Positions 47,381 through 58,321 of a stretch of 64,000 nt of DNA are shown piece by piece. Position numbers and translations under genes: made by a program. The DNA comes from Dryomyza anilis (taxonomy: Eukaryota; Arthropoda; Insecta; Diptera; Dryomyzidae), in contig OX638133.1 of the NCBI GenBank assembly GCA_951804985.1, positions 4,422,501-4,486,500 on the forward strand, written 5' to 3'. The notes below the pieces were generated by a model, which did no database searches, was not told the origin of the DNA, and saw only the letters and a program-made list of their open reading frames with translations. Within the stretch, counting starts at the first letter, position 1, and every line of letters starts with the position of its first letter.

Positions 47381-48150
47381 ACACAAAGAAATAAATTGTC
47401 TTTAGTTACACACCAAATCATACCGTATAAACTGAACTAATACTTCTCAATAGAGAGCCATAGTTACCAACTCAACTAAAAACTGAATCCCACCAACATA
47501 GTTGCCAATCTCGATATCCACGAAAAATAAAAAAAATGCCTCTTTCTCATATGACTTTTTAAAAATACCCAAATTAGTTTTTTTTTAAATTTCCACAGCG
47601 ATAAAAAATTATCACAAATCTTACCAATAAACAATATGTCAAAAAATCACACTCGAGTTAATTTTTATCATAAAAATACAATAGTTAATAAAAATATCTT
47701 GGGAGATTCCTTTCCTTTACCACAAAAGTGAAATTTTTCACAAACCATGCCTACCGCATGTGGGATTTTTATTTAATAAAGTGCGTTTAAGTCACATATT
47801 TTATTTTAATAACTTCAAATATCATATTTCATGTTGCGTGATTTCTTTTCTATTTTGACAACTTTTTTGGGTCAATCAGTTTTCCATTTTGCTGAAATAT
47901 TTTATTTATATATCCTACATTACTCTTTGAACCTCAACCGGTTATGAGTAAAAACTATCACAAAACAATGAAAAAATACCACATTTAAAAGCATAACTAT
48001 TTTGAGGGGTTGGCAACCATCATACGACAAAAACAACGTGTTCGTCACAATTTTATTCTTTCTTTATTCCGCGAGGTTTTGCGTTTCGTAAATTTTCATA
48101 ATAGTTTTATGAGAATAAACGCAAATTAACGAAAATTACGTACCGCAAAG

Positions 48151-50515
48151 ATGGTGCGCCATAATAACCAGTTGCCGGACAACCTGCCGCAGCTGCAAAA
48201 TCTCATCAAACGCGATCCAGAGTCGTACAAGGATGAGTTCAATCAACAGTATCGCCACTTCCTCAGCAGCCTGGAGGTGTTCGAGCTGAATCCCAGCGAC
48301 GAGAACAAGGCGCTCGATGAGCTGGTCATGTTTATTGCACAGGTAGGTGTTGTGTGGTGTGATAGGCATTGCATTTTATTTATTTATCAATCTGTATCTT
48401 GGTAGGTGGCTCAATGCTATCCGGATGTGTGCCTGCAATTTCCACAACATCTGGTGGATCTGCTGAAGAATCACGCGACCACCTTGGATCCGACAATGCG
48501 CAACAGCTTTGTCAAAGCTCTGATTTTGTTGAGAAACAAGAATTTGATACCAGCACTCGATCTGCTAGAACTCTTCTTTCAGTTGTTGCGCTGCCCAGAC
48601 AAAAGTCTGCGTACGTTTTTGCAAAATCACATCATCACAGACATCAAGAACATGAACGCCAAGCACAAGGACATGAAACTAAACTCGGTAAATAGCCAAC
48701 TCTTGTTTTTCATTTAATATCTGCTAAACACATCGACCATTACAGACACTGCAAAATTTCATGTACTCCATGCTCAAGGACTCAAATCCCAAGGCAGCCA
48801 AGATGTCCGTTGACATTATGATCGATCTGTACAAAAAGAATATTTGGAATGACGCCAAAACTGTCAATGTTATAGCCACCGTTGGATGTTTTTCCAAAAT
48901 CACAAAAGTGCTGGTGGCCTCATTGAAATTTTTCCTTGGACATGATGACGAGGACAAAGGCTCCGACGAGTCGGGCAGCGAGAATGAAATTGATCTGAAG
49001 GGCGCCATAAATCAGAGTCGCGTCAACAAGAAGACCAAGAAACGCAAGAAGCAGCTGGAACAAATCAAGAAACAGGCGGTAAAGCTGCAAAAGAAGAAGA
49101 AAAATGCACCTGTCTTCAATTTCTCTGGTATTCATTTAATACACAATCCACAAGGCATGGCCGAGGGTCTTTTCAAGCAGCTGCAGGCGGGCAACGAGCG
49201 TTTCGAGGTGAAGCTTATGCATCTCGATGTCATTTCGCGCCTTATTGGTATCCATGACCTGTTCCTCTTTAGCTTCTATCCGTATATAACGCGTTTTCTG
49301 CAGCCGCATCAGCGTCAGGTGACACGCATCTTGCAATTCGCGGCACAGGCTTCACATGAACTGGTGCCCGGCGACATTGTGGAGCCAATATTAAAGACCA
49401 TTGCGAATAACTTTATCACTGAGCGCAACTCCAGCGATGTTATGGCCATCGGCTTGAATGCAACGCGTGAAATTTGCATGCGTTGCCCGTTGGCAATGGG
49501 CGAAGACCTGCTGCGCGATCTGGCCATGTACAAAACGTACAAGGAGAAGTCGGTGATGATGGCAGCGCGCTCCCTGATTGTGCTCTATCGCGAGCAGCTG
49601 CCGGCGATGCTGCACAAGAAGGACCGCGGTCGTCAGACTGAAGCACAGGCTGAGCACAAAGTGCGCGCATACGGCGAGGTGGAAGTGCATGAAACTATAC
49701 CTGGCGCCGAAGCATTGCTGCGCAATTCCAAAATGATTGATGTGGGTAGCGATGATGACGATACGGACTCGAATGATGGCGAGTGGGTGAATGTTTCGCA
49801 AAGCGAAGGAGAGGGAGATGACAGTGATGTGGATGATGATGAAGAAGATGATGATGACGATGAAGAGGATGATGATGATGAAGAGGATGATGATGAAGAG
49901 GATGATGACGATGATGAAGAGGATGATGAGGAAGAGGAAGAAAATAATGTAGAAAAAGAAAAGGTCGTGGAAAGCGCTGCTGTAAAACCATCAAGCAGCA
50001 CCACAGCGTCCAATAAAACAGCTCAGAAATCAGTTAAAACCATGCAGAAGGCTGCCAAAACAAAGCCCGCCAAATTGCCTTCCGACGCCAAACTCCTCAA
50101 TGAAAAGGAAGCTGCTCAAGAATTGGCATTAACGCGCATCTTTACAGACGAGGACTTCAAGCGCATCAATGCCGCGAACCTTAAGAAAACGGTCACCAAC
50201 AGTCGCAAGCGCCCGCTGGAGAAGGAGCGCTCCGAGTTTGTCAAACTCAACAGCATCGAGATGATCTACAAGAAGCGCAAACACGACAAGGAGGCGCGCA
50301 TGGAGACGGTGCAGGCCGGCCGACAGGATCGTGAAAAGTTCGGCTGGAAGGATGGACGCAAGAATGAACATTCGTCAAAGACGAATCGCGAGAAGATCAA
50401 GCGCAAGAATTTCATTATGATGCGCAACAAGGCGCACTCCAAAGTCAAAAAGAGTTTCCGCGACAAACAGCAATTGCTGCGAAATCATCTGCTGAAACAG
50501 AAGAAAATGAAATAA
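48151..50515 (+). CDS. Mys45A: SDA1 homologue, ribosome biogenesis (Mystery 45A)
   Basis: Exons 48151-48342, 48406-48687 and 48746-50515 give 747 residues. The protein matches the SDA1 family along its length: an N-terminal [17 protein letters not shown] region, the conserved [14 protein letters not shown] segment and a central helical domain (FERLMH-like and [15 protein letters not shown] motifs). SDA1 acts in the nucleus/nucleolus in 60S pre-ribosome maturation and export. Residues about 510-560 are an almost pure Asp/Glu run (49815-49945), followed by a Lys/Arg-rich C-terminus typical of nucleolar proteins ([20 protein letters not shown]). Both introns are short (63 and 58 nt). The gene converges with tsunagi; the stops are 270 bp apart. 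The acidic tract makes the protein somewhat longer than the human one. Confidence 0.93.
49815..49947 (+). repeat. GAT/GAA coding microsatellite (acidic tract)
   Basis: Iterated GATGATGAAGAG-type triplets encode an uninterrupted Asp/Glu tract in Mys45A. Its complement creates long poly-Ser and His/Leu open frames on the minus strand that are not genes. Confidence 0.9.
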
Positions 50516-50784
50516 GCGAGAGAATCACTTCCAGGGGGACTTTATTGTTTTTTAATAAATTATTTTATAAACATAGTTGTGTCAGCTATTAAATTAAATA
50601 AACCAAATTTTTAAATAACAAATGCATTTACTTTGTTAACTTCGTTTATATTGCCGTTTAAATTAGTTGAGTGAAAAAGTTGTGTTTTTTTTTATAAATA
50701 CAAAATACATTAAGAACCCTGCTACTGCTGCTTGAAGTAGCACTTCGTCTCATTACATTATATTCAGCACTGAGGAGAGTGCAT

Positions 50785-51375
50785 TTATCTGCGTCGACGA
50801 TCGGAAGACTTCTTTGTTCTTTTCGGTCCCTTTACAAAGCACCAGTCAACCTGTATGGTCTGCCCCATGATATCGGATCCGTTGAGCGCCTCTTTTGACG
50901 CGAGTGCCTGCTTGTGCGTCTCGTATTCGACCAGTGCGTAGCCCTTGGAGAACCCAGTGCGCCGATCCAGATTCAAGTGGATGTTCTTAATGTCGCCGTA
51001 TTCGCAGAATTTCTCCTGTATATCGTCTTCCTGCGCCTCCTCATGTATCGAGGTCACAAAGAGGATCCAGCCTTCTACCGAACGCTGTGGCCCTGGTTCC
51101 AGTTCATCCTCGTCCTCATGACGCACTCGCTCGTAGCTGTGAATGGGTTCGCGGGAGTTGCTCTCGCTGCCGAAACCACGTCCCTTGCGTTTTTTTGCCT
51201 TTTCCTTGAGGCGCACAATGCCCTCTGGAAATTAAGTTACATTTAAATGTTATTTGGAATTGTTTGTGAAAGCAGCCAGGTGCTTCTGATTTTATGTATG
51301 CAAAATTCACTTACGATCTCCGTCCTCGTCGACCTCAAATTCCTCGGCGTTATCAATGTCCAGAACATCAGTCAT
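50785..51375 (-). CDS. tsu: Y14/RBM8A, exon junction complex subunit
   Basis: Exons 51375-51315 and 51224-50785 on the minus strand give 166 residues, as in Drosophila tsunagi (about 165). The N-terminus M-T-D-V-L-D-I-D-N is acidic. A Lys/Arg-rich nuclear signal ([14 protein letters not shown]) follows. A single RRM spans about residues 72-152, with RNP2 ILFVTS and RNP1 KGYALVEY, and the C-terminus is Arg-rich (SSDRRRR). Y14 pairs with Mago in the exon junction complex and acts in splicing memory, nonsense-mediated decay and oskar mRNA localisation in flies. Conservation is very high. From memory, tsu and Mys45A are also close neighbours at 45A in Drosophila, which would make this a conserved convergent pair. 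Confidence 0.96.
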
Positions 51376-52989
51376 TATACTAGTGCTTTATTTTAATCTG
51401 CTTTCAAGTTAAAAACTAATAATTATTTCAATAAATGCAATAAATTCCAAAAATTAGCCTGTCCGCAACGTTGCCGAGAAAGAAAGTAATGAAAAGTTTG
51501 ACAATTGATGCCGCTTCTTTTCAGGGCTGCCACATTTTGTAAAGGTTATGGCACAATATGGTGACAGCTGATGAAATTTTGATTTGACATTCCCCAGTAT
51601 TCCATTGCACTTACAGCCAGAAATTGTATCTCGATGTGACTGAGTGCTCTCACATGTGAGTGCTCTCACATCGTCTGAAAAGTTGTATTTCATATCTTCA
51701 CACATTCCGCCCGTCAAGCTCTTACGTTGATTTTGATGGATCTCACGTTCTACGACTCTCGAAAACATGTCTTGTTACCAGCAAACAAATTTCAGATAAA
51801 AAAAATTAAAATTTTATTTTAAAGTTACTAATTTTTTAATCTGGCAATACTTATGACAGCAACAAAACGAGACTTGATTCGAGAATCGAATATCGATTCG
51901 GTAAACAAAAAACAGCTGTTCTGAAAAAGTTGGCAAAATTGTGTTTGTGTGTATTTCATCATTTTTGCAATTTTTTTCTAATTTGCTTTGTAAATGGATT
52001 TATTGGATGAAAAGAAATGTGTAGTGTATTAAAAAATTATTTAAGATTGTTCTGCATCCTTTTTAGGTGCAATTAGTGCTTTGTTTCGTGAAAATTTTAG
52101 TTAACGGAGCCAAAAAAAGCTGCCGTCTAATTTGACACAACATTCGTGCGGTTTAGTTTTATGAAATACAAATTATTTCCTTACGTCGGCGCAAACCGTG
52201 TGACGTCAGACAAAAAGCCAGTCACACGGGCGTGCGTGACTATTTGTGACAATTATCGAGATACAATATCTGGCTGTTAATTTTCACTTGCGAATGCTTT
52301 GAAATATATCATTAGTTTCAAATCTTAGAGTTGAGGTTAATGTTTGAAATACCTTTAAACTGAATTTAAGAATCAAAACTTTTTCAATAATAACTGGTAC
52401 CTTAACCTTGAAAGTACCCTTATTTCATTTATTTGTTCTATATTTAATGGAGTCCATTAGGTCCATATATAATTAAAATTAATATAAATGTGCAAATTAT
52501 CTTACATTTAAAAATTAATTAACTACAAAATTTAAACAAATTAACAATAACTGTGCTAACCACAATCGTAGGATAATCAATTAACGTTTATATTGAACTA
52601 GTTTCTAATGTGTTCTAAAAGATGTGTCTTATAATTGTTGATAGACATAGACATTTTTTTTAATTTTTTTATGTCTCAAATCAATATCAACACAAATTCT
52701 AAAATTGATTTCAACGTTTAATTCAAATCAAGATTTAGCCATATTTTCAAATTTCAATCAACCTACATTTAGTTTTTTGCTTTTAAATATTGACTTTTAC
52801 TACGTTATATTGTTTTAAAGATTCACAGAAGTCCAAACACTAATAGATTTCGGTAAGCTATTAGATTTGGACGCGCGTTTTTATGTTATATTTTTTGTAA
52901 GGGTTCATATTTCAATTATAAAAAACATACTGTTTTTAGCGTCACTACATTTTGTTCCTAATTTTCACTGCCCTTTTTTAATGTTATCA

Positions 52990-53798
52990 TTAAAACCAGT
53001 TGGGAAGGTTAGATCATATGGGAAATTTTAAAGTAGGGACATTTTATAGTACACACAAAAAAAATATCGTTTCCTGTAAACACTTTCTCAAACAAACACT
53101 AAAGTGTTTGCAAGCTCATTTGTAGGAAATAATCGAAGTGTTTCCCACACCTATAGGTGTTATTATTATAGTTAGGATTATCAAAATTATAGTCGGTCTA
53201 AGCCGACTATAAATACCCTACACATATGTGTGTTTACCATTCAAAGTGGTAACCACTAGGGTATACGAATCCTGAAAATAACTACAAAATTTTAATCGCT
53301 GAAGAATTTTCATTCATTTGATACCCATATTTACAAATGGGTAGATGTACCGAATTTCAATTTTTTTTTTCGAGAACCACACCCGAGAAAACATTATTTT
53401 CATGTATTTGAGCATGAAGTCAATATATATTTGACAAAAATGGTTTACCTATGCACGTATACAGTAAAATTCACCAGTAGATGTATGTTTTATATGAGGT
53501 ATTTGAACAAGTGGTCGGTTCGCAGGTCACAAGGGACTGATCATGTCCATTTTCACTGACAGACAGCGTAGATATATAAGAAAGCTAAATTAGGAGTTTC
53601 ATTTATTTAGCTTTTTAGTTTTTTTGTAATAAAGATTTCAACAGAAAGACAGACGGACATCGCTAAATCGAACTCGAGGTCATGCTGATCAAGAATATAC
53701 ATACTTTTACATACCGGAGATGCTTCCTTCTGAGTGTTACAAACGGCGTACCAAACTGAATATACCCTTTCACTCTTAGTGTAGGGTATAAAAAGGGC
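52990..53798 (+). mobile_element. Dispersed repeat, copy 1 (inverted relative to the Pgm2 intron copy)
   Basis: The sequence from AACCAGTTGGGAAGGTTAGA (52995) through the palindrome TAGTCGGTCTAAGCCGACTA to AGAGTGAAAGGGTATA (complement near 53765-53791) is found in reverse orientation at 56487-57180. Copy 1 has an extra 100-bp segment at about 53042-53152 (AACACTTTCTC / AAAGTGTTTGCAAGC) that is itself partly palindromic. No reverse transcriptase or transposase frame remains. Confidence 0.75.
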
Positions 53799-53957
53799 AG
53801 TGAAGCGTCATAGACAAATTTAGCGACATCAAACAGGAGCGCAGCTGTATCTTCAGCTGATCGTAATAGGATTGCGGATTCAGTGCTTCAATTTGAGTTG
53901 ACCAGGTCCAACTTCTTCAAGCAAATGATTTTGTTATTGTTTTAAATGTTTCAGTTC

Positions 53958-54035
53958 AAAAAAAACTGCAACGAAACAAATTGGAAGCACAAAAGAGGAC
54001 TTGTGCTTCCAATTTGTTTCGTTGCAGTTTTTTTT
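53958..54035. repeat. Perfect 35-bp inverted repeat with 8-nt loop
   Basis: 53958-53992 (A-run then CTGCAACGAAACAAATTGGA, ending AGCACAA) is the exact reverse complement of 54001-54035. Only AAGAGGAC lies between. As RNA it would form an unbroken 35-bp stem; as DNA, a cruciform. Origin unknown. Confidence 0.95.
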
Positions 54036-54832
54036 TTTGTTGTAGATTCCTTTTTCAGTATTTGGTCTCTGCCGCATATCTGACTTTCGGTGGCTTGGCT
54101 TGCTAAAAAATATATTTATTTGCGTTCTATATTCGTAGCATTATACCGCGAAAATTGTGAAATTTTTATGGTTTCAATTCGATTGGAAACATTTATTTTG
54201 TATGAAAAAATGAGTTCACAATAAATTCTATCGCATTGAAAATATGATACGATTTCCATCATAAATTGAAACATGCCGAATTATTTTTTTTTACATTGTG
54301 ACTATGGTTTAATGTTAAGTTTGAGAAATATGTCATGAACACTACCACGATCATATGCAAATCTATTACATTTTTGCAATTTTTTTTCATCAAATAAATT
54401 TCACAGCATTTGGTGACAGCTGTTCCTGAGAAGTGGTTCTTTTCTTCCACCGGCAAACTAAATCGATTTTCAGAGAGCAAGAAATTTGAATATATTTTTG
54501 ACGTCAATAACATTCAGCGCCGCTTAACTTAATTTTTTCCGAGGTATGAAATTAATGTATATTATATTTTTAGAATGTTATTTATTGATGTTGATGTAGT
54601 CGAGTGGTGCCTAAAGATATGGTTGGCACATAAAAATCCGCAATAAAATTGTTGCTGTGCGGCGTGTCACCGACTTTTTTGTTTATCGGGGGGTGTGGAC
54701 CGCTTGCTTATCAGCTACGTCTGCATAATGTGCGTGTTATGGGATGATAACCTTCACATTCGCCGCATAATATTTGCATGAAAAATCAATAATTATCTGG
54801 TACGTTTTGTAGGCTTCCTTTGAATAGATAAT

Positions 54833-57800
54833 ATGACAGCTGTTGACGTTGTTCCGACCACCTACTCCGGCGACCAGGAGCTGGACACGCAAATTGCACT
54901 ATGGCTGCAATGGGATCGAAATGAGCAGACACGCGCCGAAATACAGCAGCTGGTGGAGCAATCACAGTGGGACACACTGCGCAAACGGCTGCTCCAACGA
55001 CTGGCTTTCGGCACCGCCGGTCTGCGTGGCTGCATGCGCGCTGGTTTTGACTCTATGAACGATCTGGTGATTGTGCAGACAGCGCAGGGTTTATGTGACT
55101 ACCTGCTAAAGCAGTATCCATCTCAGCAGGATTGGTCTGAGCGTGGTGTCGTCTTTGGTTTCGATGGACGCTACAATAGCGAACGTTTTGCGCAGCTCTC
55201 CGCCTGTGTTTTCATACAGCGCGGCGTCAAAGTGTGGCTTTACAGCAAAATGGTAGCTACACCATTTGTGCCATTCGCCATTTTGCAGCTGCGTTGTTTG
55301 GCCGGTGTCATGGTGACGGCATCGCACAATCCCAAAGAGGACAATGGCTACAAGGTGTATTGGGCGAATGGTGCACAGATAATACCACCGCATGACAAAG
55401 GCATTCAGAATGCTATACTGCAGCAATTGAAGCCCCTCGAAAGCTCGTGGCAAACGGAATCATTAGCGCAAAGCAGCCTCTTGGCTGATCCCTACGAACA
55501 GATGTTTGCCGCCTATTATGCGGCATTGATTAAAAATTTGCCAACACAATTTCTGTCTACGAATGCCGCGTCTAAGCTGCGTTTTGTCTATACGGCAATG
55601 CATGGTGTGGGATACCCATATGTTGAGGAAGCTTTCCGCGTGGCCCAACTACAGCCACTGCTTGCTGTGGCGGAACAACGTGACCCAGATCCCGAGTTTC
55701 CCACGGTGAAATTTCCAAATCCTGAGGAGGGCAAAAGCGCGCTGGAGCTGTCTATTAAAAAGGCGGAAGAGGAGGGTGTGACCATTATTCTGGCCAACGA
55801 TCCAGATGCAGATCGTTTGGCGTGCGCTGAAAAACACCCGGAGACGGGTGTGTGGAAGGTAATTTGATTTGTTATAATGAATTATTTACTTGTTTATGCT
55901 AAGTTGATATTTGAGAAATTTCATATCAAATTGAACAAGTCTTTGTAAATGGCGCGGAAGTTTTATTTACATCTTGAGAACTCGTAGAGATACTGATCAA
56001 TAGCCAAAGATTAAAACTTAATTGGATAACAACTTCGGGTTTCTACCTCGTTTCGCTTATAGTTTTAAGTTTTTATAACTAGACAGTTTTGGTATACCTG
56101 TTTGAAGTTACGATTTCAATTTCGGTTTCAATAACTTTTTGTCTTTATTTTCAATGTCTTCAACACAAAATATTATATTTTACCAACACAATCGAGAAAG
56201 AGATTACGTTTGATAGTGGAAACGAGATTCGATTCTGGCAACGAGATTGAGAAATTCGAAAACTACTAAAAAAAACAAATATAAATAATGGCATATTCAG
56301 TTCTTAAAACTACCCTGTATAGTAGATTACATGACAAAAGACAGTCGCGTGACACACACGCTACATGTGTGTGTTCTCGCAACAAAAACGTATTCTACAA
56401 CAAAACCTTTTATTTGTTGTACAAAAATATTTCCGCGAAAAACTCGTTCACTAGATTGAATGCTGTGTTGTTAGATTTTTTTTTCCTTTTTTATACCCTA
56501 CACTAAGAGTGAAAGGGTATATTCAGTTTGGTACGCCGTTTGTAACACCCAGAAGGAAGCATCTCCGGTATGGAAAAGTATATATATATTCTTGATCAGC
56601 TTGACCTCCTGAGTCGATTTAGCGATGTCCGTCTGTCTGTTGAAATCTTGATTACAGAAAAACTAAAAGAGCTAAATAAATGAAACTCCTAATTTGGATT
56701 ACTTATATATCTACGCTGTCTGTCAGTGAAAATGGGCATGATCAGTCCGTTGTGACCTATGAACCGACCACTTATGTTCAAATACCTCATATAAAACATA
56801 CATCTACTGGTGAATTTTACTGTATACGTGCTTAGGTAAACCATTTTGGTCAAATATATATTAACTTCATGCTCAAATAGATGAAAATAATGTTTTCCGG
56901 CGAAACGACTTGTGGTTCCAAAAAAAATCGAAATTCGGTACACCTACCCATTTGTAAATATGGGTATCAAATGAATGGAAATTCTTCAGCGATTGAAAGT
57001 TTGCAGTTATTTTCAGGATTCGTATACCCTGGTGACCTTTATACCACTTTTAATGGTAACTACGCATATGTGTAGGGTATTTATAGTCAGCTTAGACCGA
57101 CTATAATTTTGATAATTCTAACTATCATAATAACACCTACTTTAAAATGTGATCTAACCTTCCCAACTGGTTTTATTTGAAATGAACATTTTTGCAGCAC
57201 TTCCCTCTTCGTTTCTCAAAGAACGGCTCTCATAAGGTATCACAAAATAGTAATACCTTCTGAGACCCGTTTTTAACGGTTTTAGATATCGGTTTATTTA
57301 TGATTTTCGTATAGCGGTTACGATTTCAAAGATTATCATTTTCAATGAACCATATCTCAGTATTCTAAAATTTTGGGTGCAACTTGATATCCTAACTTCC
57401 TACACTTTGAAATGTTGCTGGTTTGATGCCTTTTTATTTTATATATTTTTTATTATTTAAATTTATAATATTCAATTATTCCCATTACAGGTATTCAATG
57501 GCAACGAATTGGGCGCCCTCATCGGCTGGTGGTGCGTGCGCAATTACGAGGCGCTGCATCCCAGCGTAGACCTCGCTGAGTGCTACCTGCTCGCCAGCAC
57601 AGTGAGCTCGAAAATTCTGCGCTCCATGGGTCAGATCGATGGCTACAATTTCGTCGAGACACTGACCGGCTTCAAGTGGATGGGCAATCGTGCCGTCGAG
57701 CTCATGCAGCAAGGCAAACAAGTGCTGTTTGCCTTTGAGGAGGCCATTGGCTTCATGTTCTCCGACACTGTGCTCGACAAGGATGGCGTTAGTGCCGCCT

Positions 57801-58321
57801 GTCACTTGGCCACCATGGCTTGTCAGCTAAAGGCCACGCAAGGCATAACTTTGACACAACAACTGCATAATATTTACGATAAATATGGCTACCATTGCAC
57901 CAACTGCTCCTATCTGTTCTGCTATGAAGCTCCTGTTATTAAGCGTATCTTTGAGCGCTTGCGCACGTTCCAAGCTGGTCAACCAAATACTTATCCCACT
58001 GCCATATTAGACGGTGAATTTGCCATAAAGCATGTGCGTGATCTCACAACAGGCTTTGATACCTCACAGCCCGATGGCAAAGCCACATTGCCCATTAGCG
58101 CCAGCACGCAGATGATAACATTCACCTTCGAGAATGGACTTGTGGTCACACTGCGCACCAGCGGCACTGAACCCAAGATCAAATACTATGCCGAACTGTG
58201 CGCCAAACCGGAGGAAAAGGATTGGCCACAGCTGCGCATCAAATTGGATCGCATGGTCGTAGCCATTGTCGAGGAGTTCTTGCAGCCTACACTAAATAAT
58301 CTCACAGCCAAAACTGACTAA
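54833..58321 (+). CDS. Pgm2: Phosphoglucomutase-2 / phosphopentomutase
   Basis: Exons 54833-55858 and 57491-58321 give 618 residues, against 612 in human PGM2. The alpha-D-phosphohexomutase signature is complete: TAGLRGCMRAG near residue 62, active-site Ser164 in VTASHNPKEDNGYKVYW, the metal loop DPDADR at 323-328, the sugar-binding loop EEAIGF, and the phosphate-binding RTSGTEPKIKYY near the C-terminus. The enzyme is cytosolic and interconverts ribose-1-phosphate and ribose-5-phosphate (and the deoxy forms), with side activity on glucose-1-phosphate. It thereby links nucleoside salvage to the pentose phosphate pathway. The single 1632-bp intron carries a roughly 650-bp dispersed repeat. Drosophila has more than one PGM2-type gene, so exact orthology is not settled. 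Confidence 0.93.
55859..57490 (+). other. Pgm2 intron with dispersed repeats
   Basis: A 1.6-kb GT-AG intron. 56290-56450 is a diverged, reverse-oriented relative of the 540-bp unit at 8185-9251 (shared order of TTTGTTGTACAAA, TGTGTGTGT and CCCTGTATA motifs). 56487-57180 is copy 2 of the repeat at 52990-53798. 57230-57320 has AACGGTTTTAGATATCGGTT-like words resembling the AAACCG-rich ends at 7.4 and 9.3 kb. Confidence 0.7.
56487..57180 (-). mobile_element. Dispersed repeat, copy 2 (in Pgm2 intron)
   Basis: Reverse complement of copy 1 at 52990-53798, from TATACCCTACACTAAGAGTG to AACCTTCCCAACTGGTTTTA. It lacks the 100-bp insert of copy 1. The two copies are inverted about 3.3 kb apart and flank Pgm2 exon 1. 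Confidence 0.75.

Larger units (their letters stand above)
45538..48150. other. AT-rich intergenic DNA with a TIR element and a possible orphan exon
   Basis: Apart from the two features listed separately (46107-47055 and 47248-47380) I find no gene. 47900-48150 is the likely Mys45A promoter region; no TATA box is obvious. Confidence 0.4.
51376..54832. other. Intergenic DNA between tsu and Pgm2
   Basis: 51450-51770 is GC-richer and may include tsu upstream regulatory DNA; a CACATGTGAGTGCTCTCACAT dyad lies at about 51652-51672. 52990-53798 is a dispersed repeat and 53958-54035 a perfect hairpin, both listed separately. 54590-54832 is the probable Pgm2 promoter and leader. The frame at 51454-51768 on the minus strand has no recognisable domain. 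Confidence 0.4.

Noticed and set aside
49633..50013. Poly-Ser and His/Leu-rich frames antisense to Mys45A
   Set aside because: Complement of the GAT/GAA acidic tract of a well-supported gene.
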